Assembly: GCA_905216145.1 (NCBI GenBank)
Contig: CAJMST010000028.1
Location: 1 to 20,615, forward strand
Length of the DNA: 20,615 nt
Reading direction: 5' to 3'
From: an uncultured bacterium
GTDB lineage: Bacteria; Actinomycetota; Coriobacteriia; Coriobacteriales; Coriobacteriaceae
Position numbers and translations under genes: made by a program. Shown piece by piece: positions 1 through 7,697 of this stretch (the first letter of the stretch is position 1; each line of letters begins with the position of its first letter). The notes beneath the pieces were generated by a model. It made no database searches. It had not been told where the DNA came from and worked only from the letters and a program-made list of their open reading frames with translations.

Positions 1-24
1 ATCCAAGGGTTATACCCTAAGAGC

Positions 25-55
25 AAACCACCCCTTTTAGGGGTGGTTTTGATTT
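25..55 (+). terminator. Rho-independent terminator of the gene upstream of the window
   Basis: A perfect 11-bp stem pairs 25-35 with 39-49 around a TTT loop and runs into a T-rich tail (TTTTGATTT). It lies before the rsgA ribosome binding site, so it should end transcription entering from the left. An A-rich flank on the other side means it could also act weakly on the minus strand. Confidence 0.8.
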
Positions 56-98
56 AAAATACCTGCTCAGTTGTGATTTATGGTGCTGGGAGGCGCTT

Positions 99-1283
99 GT
101 GGGCAAGGCTAAGGCTAAAGCGAAGAAAAAGACGACAGGGGCGCGGGCTAAGCGCGATCGTCGTCGGAAGCTCGCGACCGAGGCCCCCGCATCTGCCGAG
201 GAGCTGCTGGCAAACGTGCCGGGACTCGACGCGCTGCAGGATGTTCCGGCGTTCGATGACCTGCCGGTCGATGAAGCTCAGCAGGCAGCATTTGACGACT
301 TTTGCGCACATGCCGAGGAGCCCGAGCAGATGCAGCTTGGCGCCGTGGTGCGCTTGGATCGCGGGTTTCCGCTGGTGGCGACTGCCAACGATACCTTCCG
401 CGCCGAGCATGCCGTGGGGTTTGCCAAGTCGCGCGGCGAGGACGAGGTCCTGTTGCCTGCCGTGGGCGACCGTGTGGCGGTGCGCCGCGCTCCCGGGCAC
501 GATATGGGCGTGATTGAGTGCGTGCTGCCGCGCCGTACGAGCTTTGAGCGTTGGCGCGGCCGTGCCCGCGGAGAGCGTCAGGTGCTCTGCTCCAACGTGG
601 ATAGCGTGCTAATCGTGCAGGCGCTCGGTGCCGGTGAGGTGCTGCTCGACCGCGTGGCGCGCTCGCTGGTGTTGGCGCTCGACTGCGATGCCGAGCCGGT
701 GGTGGTGCTCACCAAAGCTGACCGCTGCGATGCCGAGGAGCTCGAGCGCGATCTGGACCGCGTGCGCCGCCTGGTGGGTCCGGACGTGCGCGTGATCGTG
801 ACGTCCTCTGCCGAGGGCCGCGGCCTGGACGAGGTCCGTGTCTGCGTGCCTGCCGGGAGCTGCGCCATGATTCTGGGCGAGTCGGGTGCCGGCAAGTCGA
901 CGCTGCTCAATGCACTGCTGGGCCACGATACGTTGGCGACCGGCGGTGTGCGCGAACGCGACGACCAGGGCCGTCACACTACCGTCGCGCGCGTGATGGT
1001 GGCGCTGCCGGGCGACGCCGGTGTGATCGCCGATGCCCCGGGCCTGCGCAGCCTACCGCTCGTGGGTCACGAGCGGGGTCTGGCGCGCGCCTTCCCCGAG
1101 ATTGTCGAGGCATCGCGCGCGTGCCGGTTTGGCGATTGCACACATACCCATGAGCCGGGTTGCGCCGTTCGCGAGGCCGAGGACGCCGGGCAGATCGACA
1201 GTCTGCGTCTGGAAACGTTCCAAAACTTGGCGTCATCCATGCGCGTGAGTGCTCAAATGCTCGATCCCGATGTCCATCTGTAA
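99..1283 (+). CDS. rsgA: Small ribosomal subunit biogenesis GTPase RsgA
   Basis: RsgA is a cytoplasmic GTPase that binds the 30S subunit late in its maturation and is released on GTP hydrolysis. The protein is 394 aa with a lysine/arginine-rich N-terminal tail (residues 1-25), an acidic linker, an OB-fold at about 76-145, and then a circularly permuted GTPase domain in the order G4-G5-G1-G3. TKAD is at 205-208 (G4), SSAEG at 236-240 (G5), the P-loop GESGAGKS at 260-267, and DAPG at 312-315 (G3). A C-terminal zinc knuckle follows the family pattern C-x4-C-x-H-x5-C (C342, C347, H349, C355). The GTG start at 99 is supported by GGGAGG at 88-93. The N-terminal tail is longer than in the E. coli protein. 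The gene stands alone between two terminators. The family call is secure. Confidence 0.95.
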   Translation: MGKAKAKAKKKTTGARAKRDRRRKLATEAPASAEELLANVPGLDALQDVPAFDDLPVDEAQQAAFDDFCAHAEEPEQMQLGAVVRLDRGFPLVATANDTFRAEHAVGFAKSRGEDEVLLPAVGDRVAVRRAPGHDMGVIECVLPRRTSFERWRGRARGERQVLCSNVDSVLIVQALGAGEVLLDRVARSLVLALDCDAEPVVVLTKADRCDAEELERDLDRVRRLVGPDVRVIVTSSAEGRGLDEVRVCVPAGSCAMILGESGAGKSTLLNALLGHDTLATGGVRERDDQGRHTTVARVMVALPGDAGVIADAPGLRSLPLVGHERGLARAFPEIVEASRACRFGDCTHTHEPGCAVREAEDAGQIDSLRLETFQNLASSMRVSAQMLDPDVHL

Positions 1284-1300
1284 TTGATTTTTCCTATGAC

Positions 1301-1336
1301 AGCCGTCTCCCAACTGTTCGGGAGACGGCTTTTTTG
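1301..1336 (+). terminator. Rho-independent terminator of rsgA
   Basis: A perfect 11-bp GC-rich stem (1301-1311 with 1320-1330) has an 8-nt loop and is followed by a run of six T. It lies 17 bases after the rsgA stop codon and separates rsgA from the pilus operon. Confidence 0.93.
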
Positions 1337-1365
1337 CTGCGGAAAAGCCTCGAAACATGCAGTTT

Positions 1366-1438
1366 GCTGACGTGCTGACCAAAACCTTGCCACGAGCTTG
1401 ACGGGCTGGTCAGCTTTTGGTCAGCGATTGGTTTGACA
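1366..1438 (+). promoter_or_regulatory. Putative control region of the tad operon with GCTGAC/GTCAGC half-sites
   Basis: Two direct copies of GCTGAC (1366-1371 and 1374-1379) face two copies of GGTCAGC (1408-1414 and 1419-1425). The sequence 1374-1384 (GCTGACCAAAA) is exactly complementary to 1415-1425, giving a perfect 11-bp inverted repeat 30 bp apart. Two -35-like hexamers occur, TTGACG at 1398-1403 and TTGACA at 1433-1438, but neither has a convincing -10 partner at 16-18 bp. The arrangement suggests a regulator binding site or looped operator for the pilus operon. That role is an inference; only the repeat geometry is seen. Confidence 0.45.
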
Positions 1439-1535
1439 TCGAAAACCAAGATCGCGATTGCGGCGCTTTGCACTCTGACCGCCCAGACAATGGTGGTACG
1501 GGCATTCGCCCGGCACTGCCATGAGAGGAGCGGCC

Positions 1536-2195
1536 GTGAACAAGAGCAAGCGCATCGCCATCAGTCTGGTCGCGGGCGTGCTCGCTGCTCTGCTCTGTAT
1601 GGTTTACGGCTCGTCGATCCGCTCGCAAGCCGAACAGGTCCAGGCTGAGACCTTGGCCAGGTACGGTGGCGATCGCGTCGAGGTATGCGTCGCGGCGCGC
1701 GATATCGATGTGGGCGAGACCCTCGATGAGACCAATGTCATAACCCAGGAATGGTTGACAAGTCTGCTGCCGCGTGACGCGGCGACCGAGCTGCGCCAGG
1801 TGCGCGGCGACGTGACGACTTCGCGTATTCCCAAAAACGCCGTGATCTGCAATGTCTACACCAAGGCCGAGAGCCACAAGCTCGAGGTGCCTAAGGGCAA
1901 GGTCGCCGTTTCGGTGGCGGTCGATGCCGAGCACTCGGTCGGCGGTGCTACGGGCGTGGGCAGCTACGTGGATGTGTATGTGCAAAAAGACGGCGTAACC
2001 GATCGGCTGTGCGGCGCGTACGTGATCGATACCAGTGAAGATTCCGGTGCCACGCGCGAGGGCAAGATCGAATGGGTGACGCTGGCGGCTGACCCCGAAG
2101 ACGTCAAGGAACTGCTGGGGGCATCGGGCAAGGGAACGGTCAGCTTGACGATTCCCGCCACGGCGCGCGGCAAAAAGAGCGGAGGCGACGAGTGA
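1536..2195 (+). CDS. cpaB: Flp pilus assembly protein CpaB/RcpC (SAF domain)
   Basis: This is the first gene of the tad operon. It has an N-terminal signal-anchor (about residues 4-23, a hydrophobic stretch after NKSKR) and then an SAF-type domain. The domain's opening is recognisable as V-E-V-C-V-A-A-R-D-I-D-V-G-E-T-L, followed by a segment like the CpaB/RcpC C-terminal region (VAVSVAVDAEHSVGGATGVG and Y-V-D-V-Y-V). In diderms RcpC/CpaB works with the secretin. Here no secretin gene accompanies it, so it probably acts at the outer face of the membrane or in the wall. I prefer GTG at 1536 (219 aa) because AGAGGAG at 1524-1530 is 5 bases upstream. An in-frame ATG at 1521 lacks a ribosome binding site. 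It is slightly shorter than usual for the family. The stop codon overlaps the next start (TGATG). Confidence 0.85.
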   Translation: MNKSKRIAISLVAGVLAALLCMVYGSSIRSQAEQVQAETLARYGGDRVEVCVAARDIDVGETLDETNVITQEWLTSLLPRDAATELRQVRGDVTTSRIPKNAVICNVYTKAESHKLEVPKGKVAVSVAVDAEHSVGGATGVGSYVDVYVQKDGVTDRLCGAYVIDTSEDSGATREGKIEWVTLAADPEDVKELLGASGKGTVSLTIPATARGKKSGGDE

Positions 2196-3844
2196 TGAAG
2201 GCGATCTGGCTTGCGTGCTGCGCGTGCGGCGATTACGGGCTGTTGCAGCAGGAAGTCGAGGGCCGTGATGCGGGTGCACAGGTGCTTCGCGTGGGTGACC
2301 TGGACGGGCTGGTTTCCATGGCGCGGGCGTTTCCGTCGCGCCGCGGGGCTGCCATCATCGCGGCGTCTCTGTTTGATATCGAAGATGTGCGCAAGACTGT
2401 TGCGCGCCTGACGGCCGAAGGCCGCGTGAGTCGCGTGGTCGTGTTGATAGAAGTGCTCGATCCGTCGGATATCGAGGGACTGTTTCGCGCGGGGGCGACC
2501 GAGGTCATCGCTGCGCACAGTATATGCGGCAACGGGCGCGCGGGCGAGGGAGCGGTTGATTCCGATCGGCGCATGACGATTGAGCCCGATGCTTTTGTTG
2601 ATAGGGAACCCGGGGCGCCTCGCGCTACAAGAGGCCCGCGTGTTGATGATTATGGAAAAGCGGAAGCCGAGCATGGTCGGCGCCCCCGGAACCCCCTTGT
2701 ATACGATGACGCTGGAGGGCCGGCACAGCATGCTGGCGACTCCCCGGCTGTAGATATGGGATACGTGCACGGCGTGAATCTGGCGGATGAACTCGACGAA
2801 GTTGAGGGCTTTGCCGGGTGCGGCGAGTTGTCGCTGATGCAGCATGAGCAGATTGCACAGAACGAGCCTGCCTTGCAGACCGAACAAGCCGCCATGCCGG
2901 CTTGGACGCAGCGTGTGGTTGCGGCGGGGGAGACGGGGACGCTGTCGCCGACGCCCGCCCCGCCGCCTCCGATGCCGCCGGCAGACGCTGCCGCTCCGCA
3001 GCATCGAGCTCCGGTCATCTGCGCCATTTCGGGTTCGGGCGGTTGCGGCAAGTCGACGATCGTTGCCACCATGGCACACACATCGTCGCTGTTGGGCTTG
3101 CGTGCCGCCGTGCTCGACCTGGACCTGATGTTTGGAAACCTTTACGACTTGTTAGGCGTCGATGCTCCGCGCGATATGGCGGCACTTATCGAGCCGTCGG
3201 CGGCGGGCGCGCTCACCGAGCCGGATATCGTAGCCACATCGATGCGCGTGGCGCCGGGCGTTACGCTCTGGGGTCCCGTCGCGGCACCCGAGCAAGCCGA
3301 GCTCATGGCACGTCCGGTGGAGCTATTGCTTGATGTCCTGCGTCGCGAATCCGACGTGGTCTTTATCGATACCTCGGTCTTTTGGGGCGATGCCGTGGCG
3401 GCTGCGGTGGCGGCGAGCGACCGTTGCCTGGTCGTTGGCGATGCGGCGGTGTCGTCCGCGACATCGGCGTCGCGCGTCATTGAACTGGCAAGTCGAGTAG
3501 GTGTGCCGCGCACGCGTATGAGCGCCGTGTTCAACCGGTTCGGTGCGCGCGGGGCAGACGAGGACGTCGCCATGCGCTTTGAGATTGCCTGTGCGTTGAG
3601 CTCCAAGATTCGTATCGCCGATGGCGGGCAGGATCTCGCCGCGCTCATGGCGTTTGGACGCGCTGACGAGGCAGTGGGGCAGACCAGCGCTTTTGCGACC
3701 AGCGTGCGCGAGGCTACGCGCGAGATGCTCGTGGAACTGGGGTGCGCCGTCGGCCCTTGGAGCGATATGGTCGCCGACCGTGCAACGCGTACCGAGCGCC
3801 CGCGTATCCGCCTTCCCTGGTCGCGCGAGGGTGATCAGCGATGA
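2195..3844 (+). CDS. cpaE: TadZ/CpaE-like pilus localisation ATPase (MinD/ParA fold)
   Basis: TadZ/CpaE proteins place the Tad machine in the cell using a receiver-like N-terminal domain and a ParA/MinD-like ATPase domain. An atypical receiver-like region covers roughly residues 1-115. A long low-complexity linker follows to about 275, including a proline-rich stretch (PTPAPPPPMPP). The ATPase domain then begins with a P-loop SGSGGCGKST at 280-289 (numbered from the GTG at 2192) and a DLDLMFGN segment. The deviant Walker A signature lysine is replaced by serine (S282), while the catalytic lysine K287 remains. Start: ATG 2195 overlaps the cpaB stop, and GTG 2192 is immediately before it. Both are served by GGAGG at 2181-2185. 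The stop overlaps the cpaF start (ATGA). The linker is unusually long for the family, so the protein is larger than typical TadZ. Confidence 0.85.
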   Translation: MKAIWLACCACGDYGLLQQEVEGRDAGAQVLRVGDLDGLVSMARAFPSRRGAAIIAASLFDIEDVRKTVARLTAEGRVSRVVVLIEVLDPSDIEGLFRAGATEVIAAHSICGNGRAGEGAVDSDRRMTIEPDAFVDREPGAPRATRGPRVDDYGKAEAEHGRRPRNPLVYDDAGGPAQHAGDSPAVDMGYVHGVNLADELDEVEGFAGCGELSLMQHEQIAQNEPALQTEQAAMPAWTQRVVAAGETGTLSPTPAPPPPMPPADAAAPQHRAPVICAISGSGGCGKSTIVATMAHTSSLLGLRAAVLDLDLMFGNLYDLLGVDAPRDMAALIEPSAAGALTEPDIVATSMRVAPGVTLWGPVAAPEQAELMARPVELLLDVLRRESDVVFIDTSVFWGDAVAAAVAASDRCLVVGDAAVSSATSASRVIELASRVGVPRTRMSAVFNRFGARGADEDVAMRFEIACALSSKIRIADGGQDLAALMAFGRADEAVGQTSAFATSVREATREMLVELGCAVGPWSDMVADRATRTERPRIRLPWSREGDQR

Positions 3845-5169
3845 GTCTGCAAACGAGGATTAAGGCTGCCGGCGCTGCAGCGGCGGCAGCGCCTGTAGAT
3901 GCGGGGCGTCGCCGCGCGGTGAAACGACGCACCAAGCGCGCCGTGATGGACCGCATGGGTTACGACGAAGTGGCGCGTATCAGCGCCTATATCGATCCGG
4001 CACTTGCCCGCTCGGAATTGCGTCCCGCGGTGGAGGCGGCGCTCAATGTTGAGGAACCGACCGATCTCGCGACGCCCGAGCGCGAGACCATCATCGACGA
4101 GATTTTGGATGACGTGGTGGGCTTGGGGCCGTTGCAGCCGCTCATCGAGGACGACACCGTTACCGAGATCATGATCAACGGCTGCCGCTCGGCTTTCTTT
4201 GAACGTGGTGGCGTCTTGTACCCCATCGAGCATGCGTTTGAGGATGATGAGCAGATCCGTGTGCTTATCGACCGCATCATCTCGCCACTTGGCCGCCGTA
4301 TCGACGAACGCAGCCCCATCGTCAACGCCCGCCTCAAAACGGGCTATCGCGTCAACGCGGTGATTCCGCCTGTGGCGATTGACGGACCGATTCTCACCAT
4401 CCGAAAGTTCTCGGACCGCATCTGCTCACTGGACGAGCTTGTGGGGCTGGGGTCGCTGCCGCTTTGGTATGCGCAGCTGCTGTCGTGCGCGGTGTCGCTG
4501 CGACAGGACCTGGCGGTTGCGGGAGGCACGGGATCTGGTAAGACCACCCTGCTCAACGCGTTGTCATGCGAGATTTCCACCGGCGAGCGCATCGTGACGA
4601 TCGAGGACTCTGCCGAGCTCAAGTTTGCGCATCATCCGCACGTGGTGCGCCTAGAGGCGCGCGAGGCTTCAATTGAGGGTGAGGGTGCGGTGACGATTCG
4701 CGACCTAGTAACTAATGCCCTGCGCATGCGCCCCGACCGCATCGTGGTGGGCGAGGTGCGTGGTGCCGAGTGCTGCGACATGTTGCAGGCCATGAACACG
4801 GGCCACGACGGGTCGCTCACCACACTTCATGCGGGTTCAGAACAGGAGACCGTGGTGCGTCTGACATTGCTTGCACGTTATGGCATCGATCTGCCGAGCG
4901 AGCTCATCGAGGAGCAGATTGCCATGGCGCTCGACGGCATCGTGATGTCCGAGCGCCACGCCGATGGCAGGCGTTTCGTCTCCTCGTATTCGGGGATGCG
5001 TCGCGCCGCGTCGGGCGGCGTAGAGCTCGAGCGCTATGTGACTTTCGATGCCGCCGAGCGCACCTGGACGCTTGACCGCGAGCCGCCGTTTATCGCAGAA
5101 GGCCTGCGGTCGGGGACGCTCACACAAGAGGAGGTGGACGAATGGAGGTCGCTGTGCCCCTCGTCGTAG
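3841..5169 (+). CDS. cpaF: Tad secretion ATPase CpaF/TadA
   Basis: This is the hexameric type II/IV-secretion ATPase that powers assembly, and in some species retraction, of Flp pili at the cytoplasmic face of the membrane. The protein is 442 aa, normal for CpaF. It shows the full motif set: Walker A GGTGSGKT at 228-235, an Asp box around IEDSAEL (254-260), Walker B RIVVGEVRG (300-308), and a His box ending in TTLHA (337-341). The N-terminal alanine/arginine-rich region (1-40) looks disordered and precedes the usual N-terminal domain (MINGCRSAFF at 111-120). The start overlaps the previous stop by 4 bases, and the 3' end overlaps tadB by 28 bases, so translation of these genes is probably coupled. 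This is the most certain call of the operon. Confidence 0.95.
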   Translation: MSLQTRIKAAGAAAAAAPVDAGRRRAVKRRTKRAVMDRMGYDEVARISAYIDPALARSELRPAVEAALNVEEPTDLATPERETIIDEILDDVVGLGPLQPLIEDDTVTEIMINGCRSAFFERGGVLYPIEHAFEDDEQIRVLIDRIISPLGRRIDERSPIVNARLKTGYRVNAVIPPVAIDGPILTIRKFSDRICSLDELVGLGSLPLWYAQLLSCAVSLRQDLAVAGGTGSGKTTLLNALSCEISTGERIVTIEDSAELKFAHHPHVVRLEAREASIEGEGAVTIRDLVTNALRMRPDRIVVGEVRGAECCDMLQAMNTGHDGSLTTLHAGSEQETVVRLTLLARYGIDLPSELIEEQIAMALDGIVMSERHADGRRFVSSYSGMRRAASGGVELERYVTFDAAERTWTLDREPPFIAEGLRSGTLTQEEVDEWRSLCPSS

Positions 5170-6068
5170 GGGGTTTGGCAGGGTTTTCTGTTGCGACGGC
5201 GTGCGGGGCGGAACCTCGTGTGCCGCAGGTGCCGCCGGCGGAGCTGGCGCGTCAGGCGCTCGAGACGGTGGCAGAGAGGCTGCCGCGTGAGCTGGTGGAA
5301 AACGATCTGCTGAAAAAGATCGCCCGTTCGTGGACATCGCTGGCTCCGGCGCATCGCCTTGGCCTCGTGATCGAAGATGCTTCGGGGCGTTTGGCGTTTC
5401 TACTGCTATCGAGCGGTGTCTGCTGCGTTTTACTAACGATGGTGTCGTTATCGCCCCTCGGGTTTGCCTTGGGACTTGTTGCTCCGATTGCCGCTGGCGC
5501 CGCTCGGGATGGCTTTGAGAGCCGGCGCGAGCAACACGATGCAGAAGAGGCAATGCCCGAGGCGTTTACCGCACTTTCCATGTCGCTTGCCTCGGGACAT
5601 TCGCTGGCCCAGGGCATGCGCTTTGTGGGCGCTCATGCGCAAGAACCGGTGCATACCGAGTTTTTGCGGGTGGCGGCGGCGATCGATTGCGGTATCTCGG
5701 CGACCGACGCGCTCGATGACTTGCTCGTGCGCATCGACGCTCCCGGCCTTTCGCTTGTGACCTTGGCGCTTAAGGTGTCTCAGCGCACCGGTGCTCCGCT
5801 TGCCGACTTACTGTCCGAGGCGTCGAGCATGGTGGGGGAGCGCATTGAGCTCAAGCGCCGCCTGGATGTCAAGACGTCGCAGGCTCGCATGTCTGCGCAT
5901 ATGGTCGCGGCGATGCCGGCGGGCATGTGCGCGGTGTTGGCGCTGCTTTCGGCAGATTTTCGTCGCGGTCTTGCGACGCCTGCCGGCGTGGGCGCTGTGG
6001 TGCTGGGTCTTGCCCTCAATGCCGTTGCCCTGGTGGTTATCCGACGCATTATGCGGGTGGAGCTATGA
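5142..6068 (+). CDS. tadB: Tad inner-membrane platform protein TadB (type II secretion F domain)
   Basis: TadB and TadC form the membrane platform on which the CpaF ATPase acts. This 308-aa protein has a weakly hydrophobic N-terminus and a strong membrane segment near residues 83-122. A cytosolic T2SSF domain begins around AMPEAFTALSMSLASGHS. Two C-terminal membrane segments (about 250-268 and 282-300) complete the typical TadB topology. ATG 5142 has GAGGAGG at 5128-5134 with a 7-base spacer. It lies inside the end of cpaF in another frame. The stop overlaps the tadC start (ATGA). The call rests on the T2SSF pattern, length and position next to cpaF and tadC. Confidence 0.88.
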   Translation: MEVAVPLVVGGLAGFSVATACGAEPRVPQVPPAELARQALETVAERLPRELVENDLLKKIARSWTSLAPAHRLGLVIEDASGRLAFLLLSSGVCCVLLTMVSLSPLGFALGLVAPIAAGAARDGFESRREQHDAEEAMPEAFTALSMSLASGHSLAQGMRFVGAHAQEPVHTEFLRVAAAIDCGISATDALDDLLVRIDAPGLSLVTLALKVSQRTGAPLADLLSEASSMVGERIELKRRLDVKTSQARMSAHMVAAMPAGMCAVLALLSADFRRGLATPAGVGAVVLGLALNAVALVVIRRIMRVEL

Positions 6069-6706
6069 GCGCCCCGGTTGCAGTTGCGGCTTGCCTGTGC
6101 GCCCTGAGTGTATTTGTCGCGACGGGTTTGGATCGGGCGGATGCACGCAAGATCGCAGGGGCCTGCAAGCGCGAGGCGGTGCTGGTCGCTGCCGCGGGTC
6201 GCTCAGTGGTCGATGCCCTGACCGCGCGAGTGAAGGGCGCGGTTGGAGTGGGCGGCCCGGCGCGAGTGTCGCTCGGCGAAGTGTCCGAGATGATCGATGT
6301 TGTGCGCTTGGGTCTTTCGGCCGGTCTTTCGTTTGATGCGGCGCTTGAGATTTTCTGCGCCAACCGCCGGTCAGTGCTGGCTCTTCGCCTTGAGCGGGCC
6401 TGCATGGCGTGGCAGGTGGGCGTGGGCACGCGTGAGGACGAGTTGTTGGCCGCCGCGCGCGACCTGGACGTGCGAGCGCTCGAGACCTTTGCCATCACGG
6501 TGGGGCAGGCGCTCGCCCTGGGTGCCCCACTTGCCGAGACGCTGGCCGCTCAAAGTCGCGAGATCCGTGCGGCTCATCGCGCTGCGGTCGAGCGCGAGAT
6601 CGAGCGTGCGCCCGTCAAGCTGCTGATTCCCACCGGCACGCTCATCTTGCCGGCGTTGCTTCTGTCCATATTGGGCCCGCTGCTGGGAGCAGGCGGGATG
6701 ATGTAG
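6065..6706 (+). CDS. tadC: Tad platform protein TadC (type II secretion F domain)
   Basis: This is the second membrane platform protein of the Tad machine, 213 aa. It has an N-terminal hydrophobic segment (residues 3-20), then a T2SSF domain recognisable from E-V-S-E-M-I-D-V-V-R-L-G-L-S-A-G followed by an F-D-A-A-L helix. A C-terminal membrane segment (about 187-208, LLIPTGTLILPALLLSILGP) is typical of TadC. It is shorter than many TadC proteins (about 280-320 aa), with less N-terminal membrane region. The start at 6065 overlaps the tadB stop. The frame stays open upstream to 5927, but that would overlap tadB heavily and has no support. Confidence 0.85.
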   Translation: MSAPVAVAACLCALSVFVATGLDRADARKIAGACKREAVLVAAAGRSVVDALTARVKGAVGVGGPARVSLGEVSEMIDVVRLGLSAGLSFDAALEIFCANRRSVLALRLERACMAWQVGVGTREDELLAAARDLDVRALETFAITVGQALALGAPLAETLAAQSREIRAAHRAAVEREIERAPVKLLIPTGTLILPALLLSILGPLLGAGGMM

Positions 6707-6716
6707 GGAGGAATAC

Positions 6717-6950
6717 ATGAACACGATGACTGACGCTGCTGGCAAGGTCCAGGGCTGGGCGTTTTGCCGGGCGGCACATGTTCGTCAACGCGCCAAGGAG
6801 CTACTGCAGGAGGAGAGTGCACAGGGTACCACCGAGTATGCCATCTTGGTCGGCGTGCTCGTGGTGATCGCGATTATCGCCATCGTCGCATTTAAGGGCA
6901 AGGTTAAAGAGCTATGGGATGCGATCAGCGAGGGCATCAACAGCCTGTAG
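6717..6950 (+). CDS. flp: Flp-type major pilin precursor
   Basis: A 77-aa prepilin with a long hydrophilic leader (residues 1-35), a processing site and a single hydrophobic helix (about 41-59), then a short charged tail. This is the shape of Flp pilins. The site reads E-S-A|Q-G-T-T-E-Y, which puts glutamate at +5 (E40) and tyrosine at +6, as expected for Flp prepilins cleaved by a TadV/CpaA-type peptidase. The cleavage position is inferred. A strong ribosome binding site (GGGAGG, about 6 bases before ATG 6717) fits high expression of a structural subunit. It sits between the platform genes and the minor pilins. The mature subunit would be about 42 aa. Confidence 0.9.
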   Translation: MNTMTDAAGKVQGWAFCRAAHVRQRAKELLQEESAQGTTEYAILVGVLVVIAIIAIVAFKGKVKELWDAISEGINSL

Positions 6951-7477
6951 AGGGCGAGCGCCCCATCGGGGTGCTGCTGGTGTTTGCTTGCCTGACCGTG
7001 GCGATAGCGGCGGTGCTTTGGGGGCTTAACGCCGCGCGGCAGCAGCGTCCTGGGGCCGCCTTCGATTCGGGCTCAGATTCGGCGGTGGCGTCTCAAAAAG
7101 ATGAGATGCGAGATGCGGACGATTCGGATGTCGCTGTCACGGCGCAAACCTTTCTGCGGACGCTCGACAAGCGGTCTGGCACTGCGACGGATTTGCCTGA
7201 GGACAACGCGATTGCGGTCCGGCTTGCATGGTCCGAGGACCGACCGATGACCGAGGCAGCGGCGGATATGTTACGCGCCTACCGCGAGGTGCCAACGTCC
7301 CAGCTCGCCCTGAGCGGCTATCTCGATATTAAGGGCAACGTATGGGGCGCCATCGTGCGCGATGGGCGCGGCTGGGTCGATATGGTGACGGTTGCCGCGG
7401 ATACTGGCGATGCTTCGTGTCGTCTGCGCGCCGTGCGCTTGGTCCCGCAAACAATAAGCTCAAAGGAGGGATCGTGA
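6914..7477 (+). CDS. Unrecognised membrane-anchored protein of the tad operon
   Basis: I do not recognise this family. The frame encodes up to 187 aa: a short N-terminus, one membrane segment (about residues 18-40, VLLVFACLTVAIAAVLWGL), a low-complexity Ser/Asp/Ala linker, and a compact C-terminal domain (about 75-187) with alternating strands and helices that should lie outside the membrane. It has no prepilin motif. The ATG at 6914 overlaps flp by 37 bases and has only a weak ribosome binding site. GTG 6971 is a possible shorter start that would begin at the membrane segment. Position between the major pilin and minor pilins implies a role in pilus assembly or subunit maturation, which is inference. 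The strong AAAGGAGGG for the next gene lies in its last codons. Confidence 0.65.
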   Translation: MGCDQRGHQQPVEGERPIGVLLVFACLTVAIAAVLWGLNAARQQRPGAAFDSGSDSAVASQKDEMRDADDSDVAVTAQTFLRTLDKRSGTATDLPEDNAIAVRLAWSEDRPMTEAAADMLRAYREVPTSQLALSGYLDIKGNVWGAIVRDGRGWVDMVTVAADTGDASCRLRAVRLVPQTISSKEGS

Positions 7478-7478
7478 A

Positions 7479-7697
7479 ATGCATGGCGTTCTGCGTGAAG
7501 AGGTTGCCCAAGCGACTGTGGAATACGCCATCGTCACGGTGGCGCTGTTATCGATCGTGCTGGCGATCGCGGGGCTTTGGCGTGCTGGCACCGATGGGCG
7601 CTTGGCGGCGCTGGTTGAGCGGGCGGCATCCCATGGCGTTGCCTCGACGTCGGTTATCGACGCCGCTGCGGGTGCTAAGGACATCGCGTTGTATTGA
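7479..7697 (+). CDS. Small pilin-like protein (second Flp/TadE-type prepilin)
   Basis: A 72-aa protein with a 10-residue leader, a processing motif A10|Q-A-T-V-E15-Y16, and a hydrophobic helix (about 17-34). A short soluble tail completes it. It resembles a truncated TadE or a second Flp pilin, and the Glu at +5 and Tyr at +6 match the major pilin. A very strong ribosome binding site, AAAGGAGGG at 7462-7470, is 8 bases before ATG 7479. It may be a minor or alternative pilin subunit or an initiator of the fibre. Which of these cannot be told from sequence. It overlaps the start of tadE. Confidence 0.75.
   Translation: MHGVLREEVAQATVEYAIVTVALLSIVLAIAGLWRAGTDGRLAALVERAASHGVASTSVIDAAAGAKDIALY

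Noticed and set aside
1964..3079. A 371-codon minus-strand frame opposite cpaB and tadZ
   Set aside because: It has no recognisable domain, is rich in Arg/His, and lies opposite genes that fit the operon frame.
5927..6064. Upstream extension of tadC
   Set aside because: It overlaps the end of tadB by 140 bases, while the ATG at 6065 overlaps the tadB stop by four bases as elsewhere in the operon.
7342..7671. Upstream extension of the tadE frame
   Set aside because: It would run through the orphan gene and the small pilin in another frame. The pilin-like leader begins just before the processing motif.
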